Assembly: GCF_014805685.1 (NCBI RefSeq)
Contig: NC_060892.1
Coordinates: 24,731,560 to 24,795,559, forward strand
DNA length: 64,000 bases
Source: Silurus meridionalis
Lineage: Eukaryota > Chordata > Actinopteri > Siluriformes > Siluridae
Direction: 5' to 3'
The notes beneath the pieces are model-generated. The model made no database searches. It saw only the letters and a list, made by a program, of their open reading frames with translations, and was not told the origin of the DNA. Every line of letters begins with the position of its first letter. Within the stretch, counting starts at the first letter, position 1. The translations under genes and the position numbers were made by a program. Positions 43,320 to 54,792 of this stretch are shown piece after piece.

Positions 43320-43625
43320 ATCAAATTGCACATTGTACCGCACAACATATACAGTCGGTATACTGGTCCGGGCTGTTTTGTGTTGTCTGTCCTGTCTGGA
43401 ATTGTCTGTTTGCACTGTCTTTTGTCTTGCACTGTTTGCGTTAGTTTGCTCACAATGCATTTCATGTGGCTAGGACAACTTAATTTATTCCTCAACTCTG
43501 TTACTGTATGGAGCTCTATGGAGCTTGTTCTTTGGAACACCATGGTTCTGGAGAAACATCTCATTTCGCTGTGTATTGTGTCAGCAATACAGTATATGGT
43601 TGAAATGACAATAAAAGCTATTCGA
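43320..43625 (+). mobile_element. L2-type LINE 3' end
   Basis: CACCATGGTTCTGGAGAAAC, CATCTCATTTCGCTGTGTA and GTTGAAATGACAATAAAAGC are the typical 3' untranslated section of teleost L2-type repeats. The upstream part (TGTCTGTCCTGTCTGGAATT) fits the same tail. No reverse transcriptase is attached. Confidence 0.65.
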
Positions 43626-43689
43626 TGAAGTATGGAATAGTCTTGAACAGTTCCAAAACAAATGGCCTTTTATGGCCCAACACTCCAAC

Positions 43690-43731
43690 ATCAATTAAAA
43701 GGTGCAGGCTCTTTGTTAGTACCACATACAA
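43690..43731 (+). repeat. Right arm of a distant inverted repeat
   Basis: Partner of 42943-42983, about 700 bp apart. The intervening DNA holds the L2-type tail. Confidence 0.75.
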
Positions 43732-44349
43732 CTGTTTTCACAGAATTAGATTTTTAATTTTTTTAACATTTTTAATTTTTTTAAATTTTTTTAATAAATT
43801 TTTTATATATGCATTTTATAATACAGTAAATGCAAAACAGTGAAATCTAATTCCAGGTTAATTCATTATTTGTACCCTGAGCCAGAACTGATGCATTCCT
43901 TTAAATGTAAGTATATCGTGGAGAATTGTATGATCAACAACGTCGAAGCAACATGGAGACACGACTTTGTTTAAACGCCTGTAGTTTACCACTTTCTACC
44001 AGTGCTGATTGTGTCCGGGGAAGGCCTTAATCCTGACTGATTTTGTGAATGGTATTTTTATGTACGTGTGAGCATCATGAATGATATTGCTATTGATGTG
44101 CTACAACATTTTTTAGGCACCTAAAAAATACAAATAAAAGTTTTGGTAATGGGCTATAAATAGACAGTAAAAATGGGTCATGGCTAAGTTCTTTGTCAGG
44201 GGTTTAATAACTCCAAAAAACCAAGGTACTCGAACAAGTGCTGATCATTTTAAACGTAGTTAATTACGGAGATTTATTAACTACAATTTTACAAATTACG
44301 CAGTTGGAATAATTATCAATTGTAAGAGGAATATCATAACAATTCCATG
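43732..44349. other. Unassigned AT-rich sequence
   Basis: TTTTTAATTTTTT repeats at 43755-43805. Otherwise featureless. Confidence 0.35.
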
Positions 44350-44418
44350 GCGCTTGGACCCCAATGATCGCTAATTAATATCTTATTAGTAATAATAGTC
44401 ATCATGGGGTCCAAGCAC
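44350..44418. repeat. Stem-loop with 18-bp arms
   Basis: GCGCTTGGACCCCAATGAT (44350-44368) pairs with ATCATGGGGTCCAAGCAC (44401-44418), with one bulge and one mismatch. A 32-nt AT-rich loop holds a CTAAT/ATTAG sub-stem. It may be the core of a fold-back MITE. Confidence 0.7.
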
Positions 44419-45935
44419 TAGAAAGTCTACTAAGGGACACGACAGCTAATATTTTCATGATCAAACAAGAACCCATACAGTAACTCTGCTCTGCCTTAGA
44501 GAATATTGCTGCTGGCACAATAATGCGAAAGCTCCGAAAGCCGTTATGTATTTTTTCTTCGTTTCATTTTACCGCGGTTTCATCGGCAGGTGTGTTGAAC
44601 CCGACGAGAACAAACAGGCTGAAATGAAAACCTCGTCTCCTCGCGGAGGAGTATTTGTTTCCAGGCTGTGTTAGGTGGAGAAGCACTTAACCAAGCATTT
44701 ATCCGGAGGTGCACCTCGTTATTTACTTGGCTCCGGAGCGAGAGGCTCCTCAGCGGACAAGTGGGACGTCTCGTCGCCTGCGATCGCGGCAGCAAAAAAA
44801 AAAAAAAGTATATTTTCCGCACTCAATCCCTCTGCTCGGGTTGCTGATCTGCTCTCTGCAACAAGTGCAACCGGTTCTCTGCCTAGCAGAGACATTATTC
44901 TTCAGTCAGGAGCAATTTCGTGACTTTGGTATACTCCTCATTAGCATACGCCACTTGTCCAATGCACTCAAAATGTATCGTCCCTGTAAAATAATAAAAA
45001 AAAAGAGCATAAAATAAACTACTGTACTCGAAATGCCTTCCATAATATTGTTGTTAATCATCACCAGAAGCGCACGGAGTCTATCCCTGCGGTCCATCTT
45101 TTATAACTACCTCGTATACGAAGCGGTTATTCATGCACTGTGCGTCTAAAGAGAGCAATGTTCTTTTCCTACTGTATACGAGCATGCAAATGCAGAGACA
45201 CGTACGGCCGGGCGGCCATTTTGACTCGAGACGCGACTCATTTTTCATCATGGAACATTTTTATTCGGGGGGGAAGAAAGAGAAAGAAGCCGCCGTGACA
45301 ATTACATGCCGGGGACAAACGCATACCCGCACACGTAGACACACACACACACCCTTGGGCAGAGGCATTGATCAGTAAACAGATAATGTTATTTTTCTGC
45401 TTAAAAGCACCTCCCTTCACAGCTGAAGTAATTGCTCCTGGCAGATCTGAACTGAGGCAGGAAAACACATCTAAAGCGGATAAAAAAAAGCTCACTATGG
45501 GGAGAGATAATCATTAGGAAAGCGATTTTGCTGTGCTTAAAGATAACAGAGGCAGTGTGGGCTTGTGTGTGGAGTCTGTGTGGTGTGTGTGTGTGTTACC
45601 CCCAGTGAGACACACCCTTAATGCTTAAACAAAAATATGTTTAATTTACAGTGTCAGTGGTTTAAACCATGCACACGAATAATAATAATATTAAAAAAAA
45701 CACATTTATGGGAAATTAATTATGTATAAGGGATAAGCCACGAAAAATAACTAGCGCCTTTAGTTATCGATTTATTTGGAGCGTTTGGCCGAGAGAATCT
45801 AAATTTATTATGCGGTTGGCATTGTGTACACTTTGCAGGAGCGCACACATGCTCTGTTGCTCACATGTGTACACACACACGCTTTAGTGACATGACTAAG
45901 ACAATCATTTATCACTTGTGGACAGAAATATGGAG
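44419..45935. other. Unassigned unique sequence
   Basis: 44580-44930 is GC-richer (CACCTCGTTATTTACTTGGC, CGTCGCCTGCGATCGCGGC). 45180-45380 is also CpG-containing with a CA run at about 45340. Open frames of up to 102 codons overlap and lack domains. Confidence 0.3.
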
Positions 45936-45939
45936 GATG

Positions 45940-46333
45940 TTCAAAACAACACTAATAATAATAGTAAAGCTACTACTACTTACTATTACAAGTAAAAAAA
46001 TCACTACTACTACTGCTAATAATAACAAAACAGAACACTATTACAATCAATACTACTGCTGCTGCTACTTATCATAATAAATATTGCTACTACAAATATT
46101 TTTAAAACTACAGCTACTACTAATTATTACTACTGCTGCTGAAAATGTAACTTAATCATACAATTTATAATGCTAATAATTATAATAATAATGATGATAG
46201 AAAACGCTACTGCTAATACGAACCATAATAAAAAGAAACACTGCTATTACCACTACTACAAATACTTTCACTAATAATAATCAGCACTAATTCTACCACC
46301 ACCACAACTACTAGTGCTGCTAATAATATTATT

Positions 46334-46377
<44 letters not shown>

Positions 46378-46387
46378 GCACTTCTGC

Positions 46388-46436
<49 letters not shown>

Positions 46437-46458
46437 TAATAATAATAAGCACTACTGC

Positions 46459-46500
<42 letters not shown>

Positions 46501-46519
46501 GCACTACTGCTGCTGCTGC

Positions 46520-46562
<43 letters not shown>

Positions 46563-46576
46563 CATTAATAATAAGC

Positions 46577-46612
<36 letters not shown>

Positions 46613-46621
46613 GCTAACAAT

Positions 46622-46663
<42 letters not shown>

Positions 46664-46806
46664 CACTACTACTACCTCCATTATTACCTTATAATAATAA
46701 TAATAAAAATAATAATAATAAGCACTACTACTGCTAACAATAATAATAATAATAATAATAAAAAACACTACTACCTCCATTATTACCTTATAATAATTAT
46801 AATAAC

Positions 46807-46812
<6 letters not shown>
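45940..46812. repeat. Compound AAT/ACT/GCT trinucleotide repeat
   Basis: AAT-type runs of up to about 60 bp are punctuated by GCACTACTGCTAAT-type connectors and ACT runs. The repeat period grows more regular towards 46300-46560. It forms one arm of an inversion with the next feature. Confidence 0.9.
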
Positions 46813-46837
<25 letters not shown>

Positions 46838-46858
46838 GCAGTAGTGGAGGAAGAAGTG

Positions 46859-46891
<33 letters not shown>

Positions 46892-46960
46892 GTTATTATT
46901 AATATTATTATTATTATTATTATTATTAGCAGTTGTGGAGGTAGTAGTGCTTATTATTAA

Positions 46961-46992
<32 letters not shown>

Positions 46993-47030
46993 GCAGTAGT
47001 GGAGGTAGTAGTGCTTATTATTAAGTACTA
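46813..47030. repeat. Inverted arm: ATT/AGT repeat
   Basis: ATT runs punctuated by TTAGCAGTAGTGGAGG and TAGTAGTGCTTATT, the reverse complement of the connectors on the other side (CCTCCATTATTACC, AAGCACTACTACTGCTAA). The turning point is at about 46818. Confidence 0.9.
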
Positions 47031-47144
47031 TTCCTAAAAAAAAAAAAAAAATACAAAGTAATACTACTATTGATGACAATAAAAAGAAGCACAAAATGAT
47101 GTCATTCTGGGCTTCTGAGGTGAGGGCCACGGGGTAAACATGAT

Positions 47145-47148
47145 TAAT

Positions 47149-47176
<28 letters not shown>
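47145..47176. repeat. TC dinucleotide run
   Basis: About 13 TC units. Confidence 0.9.
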
Positions 47177-47181
<5 letters not shown>

Positions 47182-48056
47182 GTTTTCCATTATTAGCCCG
47201 TAGCAGACATGTGTTTTGCTCACAGAGCTGTGGACAGAAGGGCAGGACAACCAGAGGGAACGTGTGCGGTAGGAGTGCGGTCTGTCTGTTACAGCCGAAC
47301 TCCTCCACCCAGGCCAGGCCGAGTCGGTAGAGCTCTAATCACTGCGGGCCACCGAGGTTGCTCGGGTCTGAAAAGGAAAACGGCATGCAAAAGGGGCGTG
47401 GCATGTTGTGCTTCGAGGAGGACGGCCACAGGCAATGACGGAGCTCGCTGTGACAGAATGCTATCTTTAAACACACCGATATCCTTTACTGCACACTTGT
47501 GTTATGAGACACAAAAACGAGGATATGCTCCATTTCGTCATGTCGGAGAAAAATGGTCACTGTGGTGTTTTCTTTATGGGGGGGGTATTTGGGGTTATGG
47601 CAACAAAACATAGTTGGATTTCGCACCGAGGCCCTCAGTGGTGTCCTTCCTGAATCAATCCACCTCTTAATTCCATCATGATGGAACCACAGCCATAGAA
47701 ACAATCAATAATATAAAGAAACGCAGTAGAACAGAGCGCTGCATCAAGGACAGGAATCTCATACAGTGAGAACCATTCTCATTACTAAAGCAAGAAACCC
47801 AATGAACACGTTTCAGCAAGTCTCCTTTCACTGTAGCCGCAGCTTCACCGCCCGAATACACCATCCTCATCAAATGGTTCATGAAAAAGCTGTTTTGAAC
47901 TAATTTGGTCAACCTTTTTCTCCATGTCCATCTTTCTAGAAATATCCGTCGTGTGAACGTCCTCGTAAGTGTCACTGATCAGTCCATCAATTTGTTCTTC
48001 TCGGTTATCTGTTAAATCCACACCAATATATTTCAGCTTTTTACTTTTACTTTTTA
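47177..48056. other. Unassigned; two stretches with open frames
   Basis: 47209-47613 is a GC-richer 134-codon plus-strand frame (CAVGVRSVCYSRTPPPRPGR) with no recognised domain. 47676-48075 on the minus strand has 76- and 99-codon frames (IDGLISDTYEDVHTTDISRK). The second region abuts a Tc1-like stub, so it may be the remainder of a mobile element. Neither is called a gene. Confidence 0.3.
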
Positions 48057-48122
48057 TCTTTCTGTCATCCACCACAATTTTTTCCTATCAACCACCTTTT
48101 GGTGTTCCTGAGTTTACCAGTG

Positions 48123-48135
<13 letters not shown>
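48057..48135 (-). mobile_element. Tc1-like fragment feeding a CTTT tract
   Basis: TTTCTGTCATCCACCACAAT and CCTTTTGGTGTTCCTGAGTT, then TACCAGTGTCTTTC, match the antisense of a well-known fish Tc1 transposase region ('...CTTTTGGTGTTGCTGAGTTCACCAGTGTCTTTCTTTC'). The copy dissolves into the CTTT repeat at the end of that phrase. Confidence 0.7.
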
Positions 48136-48182
<47 letters not shown>

Positions 48183-48197
48183 TTCTTTCTTTTCTTT

Positions 48198-48229
<32 letters not shown>

Positions 48230-48230
48230 T

Positions 48231-48274
<44 letters not shown>

Positions 48275-48458
48275 TTCTCATAACTTGTTTTTGTCTTTTT
48301 CTTTTCTTTTCTCATGGCTTGTTTTTGTCTCTCTCTTTCTTTCTTTCTTTTATTCTTTCCCACTGTGTTCCTCCATTTATTTGTTTATTCTTTCTTTCTT
48401 TTCTTGCTTTTCACTGTGTTCTTTCACTTATTTATTTATTCTTTCTTTCTTTCTTTTT

Positions 48459-48522
<64 letters not shown>

Positions 48523-48657
48523 TCATGGCTTGTTTTTTCTTTCTTTCTTTTCTCATGGTTTGTTCTTGTCTCTCTCTTTCTTTCTTTTTTCTTTTCTTTC
48601 TCATTGTTCTTTTTTATTCTTGATCTCTGTTCTCATGGTTTGTTTTGTCTCTAATTT

Positions 48658-48733
<76 letters not shown>

Positions 48734-48739
48734 TCATGG

Positions 48740-48771
<32 letters not shown>

Positions 48772-48812
48772 TTTCTTTCTTTCTTTCTTTCTTTCTTCTT
48801 TCTTTCTTTCAC
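48121..48812. repeat. CTTT microsatellite field 1
   Basis: Blocks of CTTT of up to about 100 bp are separated by short non-repeat segments that recur within the field (CTCATGGCTTGTTTTTGTC, CACTGTGTTC, TTTATTTATTCTTTC). The field therefore grew in part by duplication of larger pieces. Confidence 0.95.
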
Positions 48813-49239
48813 TAGTGCTTTGATTAGTGCTCTCTCTGACCATCCAATCGACCTGCTTTAAAATGCTGATGTTATTGTACGCCTGCTACGTGGCCCAGAA
48901 CTCGAAATCTGATTGGTTAAAGCAACAGCATTCAAGCAACATGTACTTTCTGATTCAGAAGGCCTACAGGCAAATTTCTAGACCCTGGCAAAACGTGATG
49001 TGACCTCGAAAATATGATTGAAGTGAAACTCTAACCTAAACACTACACTTCTTAAAGCAGCACAACTGGAAAAAAAGGGATGAAATGAAGGCAATATAGA
49101 ATATAGGGAACATGTTTTTTGCATATTCATGGAACAGAAAAAATAGTCAGTGATCTAATCGTGTTCAGGCCAGGAGAGAAGACCTCGTCTTCCCTAACGG
49201 CCCACCACTGTACCGTTTCTTTCTTTCCAAATCAAACCC
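48813..49239. other. Unassigned sequence
   Basis: Starts with CACTAGTGCTTTGATTAGTG, a small inverted repeat. The rest is unique. Confidence 0.3.
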
Positions 49240-49530
49240 TTCCTCTTACTGTGTTACATTTCTAATTAGCGGTAGATGTTTACATTGAGAATCAATAAGC
49301 GCCTGAAGCTCGCCGTGAGACCGCTGTGGATGGGATCATACTGGAACGATGGCTTATTTGGACAGCTTAATGACTGCACCTGCTAAATATAGTTGTCTCT
49401 CAAGATTCGTTCAATATCGAGCCGAGAGCTTCACTTGGATGCCAAACACTTGATGCAAAAATTATAAACAGGCTCAGATGTGCACACAGACGATGCCTTA
49501 TTGAGGTATTACCTTGAATGCAGAGAAAAA
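49240..49530. other. Candidate conserved non-coding segment
   Basis: Repeat-free and balanced, e.g. AATCAATAAGCGCCTGAAGC and CAGCTTAATGACTGCACCTG. No reading frame. Confidence 0.25.
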
Positions 49531-49614
49531 CTGAGCAGAATCAATGCAGCTGGAGTTCCGAAGATGCTCTGACCCAGTCGTCTAGACGTCACAATTTATT
49601 TTAAGCCGTTATAA

Positions 49615-49870
49615 TAACCTTCACTCTTCTGGGAAGATGTTCCAACAAATTTTTGAGCTTTAAGGGTGTTCATAAAGGTAAGTACTGAAGGTCTGGTGAA
49701 GATGCCTGGAAGCTCTTTAGTAGGGTTGAGATCAGACCTCTATAGCAGGCCACTCATGATCTTCTGCTCCAACCCACTGAAACCGTGTGCCTCCAATTTG
49801 GTGCTAACACTTTGGGGAAGAACCAGATTTTGTTGGAAAAGTCAGCAAAACACACTATGGGTTTGTGGGA
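49615..49870 (-). mobile_element. Tc1-like transposon fragment
   Basis: CCTTCACTCTTCTGGGAAGATG, GTAGGGTTGAGATCAGACC, GGCCACTCATGATCTTCTG and ACTTTGGGGAAGAACCAGAT run in antisense order with internal gaps. Confidence 0.7.
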
Positions 49871-50317
49871 TTCATGATATTTGATCTTCATGGGACAGCA
49901 TGTGTTGTTGATTCCTCATAGCTCCAGCGTTTCCGTAGCTCGTGTGTTTCCTGGTGTTTCCCTGCTACGTTTTCTCCAGGTATGGGTTTGTCCCAGTACT
50001 GATTTCTTCTACTTGGTTATATGGTGGTTGTACTGGTTTCATACCAGCCTCACATGAACCTGAGATTACTGAAGATGATGGAATGAACACATTTTAAATA
50101 CCAATTATTTTATAAATATCACAAATATATATTTTAATATTCTATGTTCATGTTTAGATGTTGGACAGTAGTAAACATTTCTCTACATGTGGAGCTCTGT
50201 GGAAAGTGTGTGTGAGACAAATAAAAATGAAATTACAATTATTTCGACTCTGGACAATATGGATATTTATAAATGAATGTTATTTGATCATCATGTATGA
50301 GTTCTACAAACAACTTT
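49871..50317. other. Unassigned sequence
   Basis: No family recognised. It leads directly into CTTT field 2 without a Tc1 match that I can see. Confidence 0.3.
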
Positions 50318-50319
50318 TT

Positions 50320-50407
<88 letters not shown>

Positions 50408-50429
50408 ATCTCGTGGCTTTGTTTGTTTG

Positions 50430-50504
<75 letters not shown>

Positions 50505-50526
50505 ATCTCGTGGCTTTGTTTGTTTG

Positions 50527-50597
<71 letters not shown>

Positions 50598-50741
50598 ATC
50601 TCGTAGCTTTGTTTGTTTGTTTGTTTCTTTGTTCTTTCTTTCTTTCTTTCTTTCTTTCTTACTCTGTTTTTTTTTTTCATTCTTTCTTTCTTTCTTTTGC
50701 TTGTTCTTTCTTTCCTTTCTTTCTTTCTTTTCTTTCTTTCT

Positions 50742-50772
<31 letters not shown>

Positions 50773-50788
50773 TCTTTCTTTCTTTCTC

Positions 50789-50819
<31 letters not shown>

Positions 50820-50836
50820 CTTTCTTTCTTTCTTTC

Positions 50837-50923
<87 letters not shown>

Positions 50924-50938
50924 GGTGGCTTTGTTTTG

Positions 50939-50988
<50 letters not shown>

Positions 50989-51300
50989 TTTACTGTGTTT
51001 ATCTCCAATATTTTAGTTTCTTTCATTTTTCCTTCTATTTCTTGTTTCTTTCTTTTTCCTGTTTTTGTTTGTTTGTTACTTTGTTTCTCTTACTTTGTTC
51101 TTTCTTTCTTGCTTTCTCTTTCTCTGTGTTTTCTTTCTTTCATTCTCACTTTTCTTTCTTGCTTTCTCTTTCTCTCTCACTTCTTTAATATTTTCTTTCT
51201 GTTTTTGTTTGTTTGTTCCTTAATATCTCTTTTACTGTGTTCTTTCTTTCTTTTTCCTTATCTTATGGCTTTGTTTGTTTCTTTTTTTCTTTCTTTCTAT
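50318..51300. repeat. CTTT microsatellite field 2
   Basis: About 1 kb of CTTT with recurring separators (ATCTCGTGGCTTTGTTTGTT at about 50408, 50508 and 50598). A CT run lies at 50941-50978, and an imperfect C/T-rich 3' half continues to 51300. A 386-codon open frame spans it, because a four-base unit without stops reads as Leu-Ser-Phe-Phe in all frames. Confidence 0.95.
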
Positions 51301-51439
51301 TATAAATATTGTATGTGAATTTTTTTTTATTTTATTTTTTTTATCTCCATGTACTTTATAGGGTATCTACAAACATCATTAAAAATGAAATGTATTACAT
51401 CTGTAATTCTTGGTTGTAGATCTTTTGCAGTCAATAAAA

Positions 51440-52046
51440 CCCTCAGATCATAGATAGTCTCTGGGTTTCTTTCCAGGTGATGCTCTGCCAGGCTTTCACT
51501 CTTCTTTCACTCTGTCTTCCCCTGCCAGTTCTTGGGGCGTTTTGCCTTCAGCAAGAGAAACATGTTCTCCGTCGGAGTCAGGTCAGTTCAATTCCAAAAC
51601 CTTTGGGTTGCTTTCGAAATAATACTGAGGAGCCATTGTCCATCTGTACTTTAGAGTTTTGAAGCATCTGCTTGAATGTGAGCAGATAATAAAACTTTGT
51701 ACACTTCAGAATTCATCCTGCTCTTTTATCACAAATAAATGCAAGGGAACAGGTAGTTTTGGCAGCTGAACATGCTGATGCTGTGTGATCAAGCGATTCC
51801 ATTCCTTCTCCATTATTCTGAGAGAAGTTTAAAGATGTTTGTTGCAAATTAGAATCTGGTCTACTTCTGGTTTATATTGTGTATCTTCTCTCTGATAAAA
51901 GCCTCGATAGTTAACTTTCACATAAATATGCACTCAGCAGATTTTTCTTTGAGGAAGTTTTTGATCTCGTCAACTGCTGTAAAGGGTTTTTCTCTCCTTC
52001 ATCCTGGAATCTTTTTTCTGTCATCCTTTACAGTTGTTTTTACTGG

Positions 52047-52121
<75 letters not shown>

Positions 52122-52206
52122 GTCTTTTACACTGCTTTCGTTCTTTTGTTCTTTCTTTCTCACTGTCTTTCTTACTTTCTTTCGTTCTTTCTTTCTCACT
52201 GTCTTT

Positions 52207-52282
<76 letters not shown>

Positions 52283-52334
52283 ACTGTGTTCTTTCTCACT
52301 GTCTTTTCTTCCTTTCTGTCTTTCTCACTGTTTT

Positions 52335-52403
<69 letters not shown>

Positions 52404-52499
52404 TTTCTTCTTTCTTTCTTTCTGTCTTTCTCACTGTTTTTCTTTCTTTCTCACTGTTTTTCTTTCTTCGTTCTTTCATCTTTCTTTCTCACTGTGTTT

Positions 52500-52566
<67 letters not shown>

Positions 52567-52643
52567 GTTTTTCTGTCTTTCTGTCTTTCTTACTGTCTTT
52601 TACACTGCTTTTGTTCTTTTGTTCTTTCTTTCTCACTGTCTTT

Positions 52644-52725
<82 letters not shown>

Positions 52726-52734
52726 CACTGTTTT

Positions 52735-52815
<81 letters not shown>

Positions 52816-53045
52816 TATCCTTTAAGAAATGCTCTATACTCTAAACTCTATACCCTTTTCTAAAAAAACCCTGCTTGTTTTAATTTTTCAGCTTAATCAT
52901 TGTTGCTGTGCTGCCAGTCTCATCCCTCGACCTCTCTGAGCGTTTTACATCAACCGAATGCAAATTCCACAAAAGGCACAACCGAAATGAACTCCAGACC
53001 TTTCATCTGCTTACTTGTCACTCGAAATGGAAATGATGGAGGAAA
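51440..53045 (-). mobile_element. Tc1-like element enlarged by a CTTT tract
   Basis: The left part has TGATGCTCTGCCAGGCTTTC, GGAGCCATTGTCCATCTGTA, AATGTGAGCAGATAATAAAA, CAGAATTCATCCTGCTCTTT and CTTCTGTCATCC-like DNA. All are in the antisense order of a familiar fish Tc1 transposon. After about 770 bp of CTTT the element resumes at about 52862 with CTGCTTGTTTTAATTTTTCAGC and ends near CTCCAGACCTTTCATCTGC. The transposase is beyond repair. Confidence 0.75.
52047..52815. repeat. CTTT microsatellite field 3, inside a Tc1-like element
   Basis: It begins right after TACAGTTGTTTTTACTGG of the transposon. Separators TCACTGTCTTTTC, TTACACTGCTTTCGTTC and TCACTGTTTTTC recur, again showing segmental duplication inside the field. 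Confidence 0.95.
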
Positions 53046-53574
53046 AATGGCTGAGTAGTCGATTGTTTCTTTAGTTTTGGGCTCTTAAATAAAAATACAA
53101 ATAAAACCATTTATTATTATTTGAAATAATCAGTGTTCCAATTTAAAGAATGCCATGTATCTATAGTACATACTCAATAGAGGACTGACATAGGGATCAT
53201 ATTCATAATAAAACTACAACATACAGTACAGATTTCAGAAGTGTGTGTGTGTGTAACCAAAGTACTGTAAAAATTTGCAAATGGAGCAGGCTCACTTTCT
53301 GCCTGCTACTACAAATACGGCTCGGCTCCGGTGACCTTTCGAAGCAATAAGCCGCGGTTTTAATACGGGCTCTGAACAAGCTGCAGTGTGTTAAACACAC
53401 ACGCTCGTCTATATTGCCTACACATGACTTGTCACACTCTAAGCTGTTTCAGACAATCCAGAATTGTCTGAAGACCATTTTTTTTTGGCAGGGTGCTTGA
53501 TATATGCCTTGCGTTATCTGCCAAAACAGACAGACAGGCTGCTCTATTCGAGTCTGCTTGTTCTCATCTCTGTT
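53046..53574. other. Unassigned sequence
   Basis: 53270-53400 is unique and GC-balanced (CTGCCTGCTACTACAAATAC). No gene signal. Confidence 0.3.
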
Positions 53575-53618
53575 GAATGTGTGTGTGAATGTGTGTGTGT
53601 GTGTGTGTGTGTGTGTGT
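53575..53618. repeat. GT dinucleotide run
   Basis: About 40 bp with two interruptions. Confidence 0.9.
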
Positions 53619-54103
53619 CACTTGTGCAGCATGCCAAATGTACAAGTGTGACTGAGGAGTGTAAGGTCTTATGCTTGTATCTGCATTCTTGGTCTTGCCA
53701 GATCTAGGTGTTCGGAGTGTGAGTGTGAAAGTGTGTGTCTGACATATTCCTTCAGCATGAAGAGATTCACATGCCTATTATACAGTCGCCAGTCTGAACA
53801 GCCCGTTAACACTCTTTCTCTCTCTCTCTTTTTTTTCCTTTCATTCTTTCTTCCTCTTCAACCATCGCTCTATATCCCTCTGTCATTTTTACTACCCGCA
53901 AAGCATATGCATAATACATTCTCAAGAACAAACGCTCCTGAACACTTCCAATATTATAGTTGCAGGTGCTCATTTGGCAGACTCTAATTATTTATGTCTA
54001 CACAGCAGCCAGTCAAAACAAACAGCTTTTTACAAAACATTGTGTTTTACCAACATATTACAATATTCATTTTCATTTAGGTCATTTGGCATCCAGATCG
54101 ACT
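53619..54103. other. Unassigned sequence
   Basis: Pyrimidine-rich at 53815-53860. No family recognised. Confidence 0.3.
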
Positions 54104-54697
54104 TACCGTATTTTCCGGACTATAAGCCGCTACTTTTTTCCCACTCTTTGAACGCCGCGGCTTAAACAATGAAGAAGCTACTTTATGGATTTTTCCGGGG
54201 TTTTTCCCGTTTTACAACCTTCATGCCGCCAAAAAAACTGAGCCCCATAACATTAGCCCAATGAAATTGCGGAACAGGTTCAGGTGAACCAATGAAACTC
54301 TTTATATTAAATCGGATGCGCTCCCACTGAATCGGGCCGCACCACATCATAAATATGGATGAGGTTCCTCTGACGTTTGACCTGCCGCTCACTCGGACTG
54401 TATACAGGAAATGTAAATCATTCGTCACGCTGAAAACAACCGGGCATGAAAAAACACACTTCACCTGTGTTCTGAGCTGCACGGCATCGGGAGAAAAGAT
54501 TCACTGATGGTGATTTTCAAACGCATGACGATGCCAAAAGATAAACTCTCGAGAGAAATTTTTGTGAAAGGAAGGAGGAAGACAGTGAACAATGACTTTC
54601 TTGGTAGTCTACTGTTTAGATACAAGCCGTGTAACAGACACTGTGTAAAGTTTATTAGTTTCAGTGTAGACACCTGCGGCTTATAGACAGGTGCGGT
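54104..54697 (+). mobile_element. pogo-type element, copy A
   Basis: The terminal phrase TACCGTATTTTCCGGACTAT is followed by non-coding DNA, then a frame from about 54354 reading MDEVPLTFDLPL, SFVTLKTTGHEKTHFT and, after a frameshift, VIFKRMTMPKDK. This is the block around the first catalytic aspartate of pogo/Tigger DDE enzymes. The copy ends CACCTGCGGCTTATAGACAG, part of the far terminus, so the remaining catalytic core is deleted. Confidence 0.8.
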
Positions 54698-54792
54698 CCT
54701 GACTCGCATCCGTTTCGCACCTCATTACACTTGACCAGGACTTTTCATTACATACAATAATATGTAAGGACCATAATATTCAAGATTCAAGG

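Noticed and set aside
45238..45378. CpG island promoter
   Set aside because: The CpG-containing patch is short and interrupted by a CA repeat. No initiator or TATA element stands out.
50158..51318. 386-codon plus-strand open frame
   Set aside because: It is translated CTTT repeat (Leu-Ser-Phe-Phe). A stop-free four-base unit is open in every frame, so length is not evidence of coding.
51877..52863. 328-codon plus-strand open frame and its minus-strand Lys/Glu/Arg-rich mirror
   Set aside because: It spans a Tc1 relic and CTTT field 3. Same artefact.
54354..54600. Domesticated pogo-derived gene
   Set aside because: Only the first part of the DDE domain is present, with a frameshift, and an identically deleted second copy exists. 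There is no sign of an intact frame.
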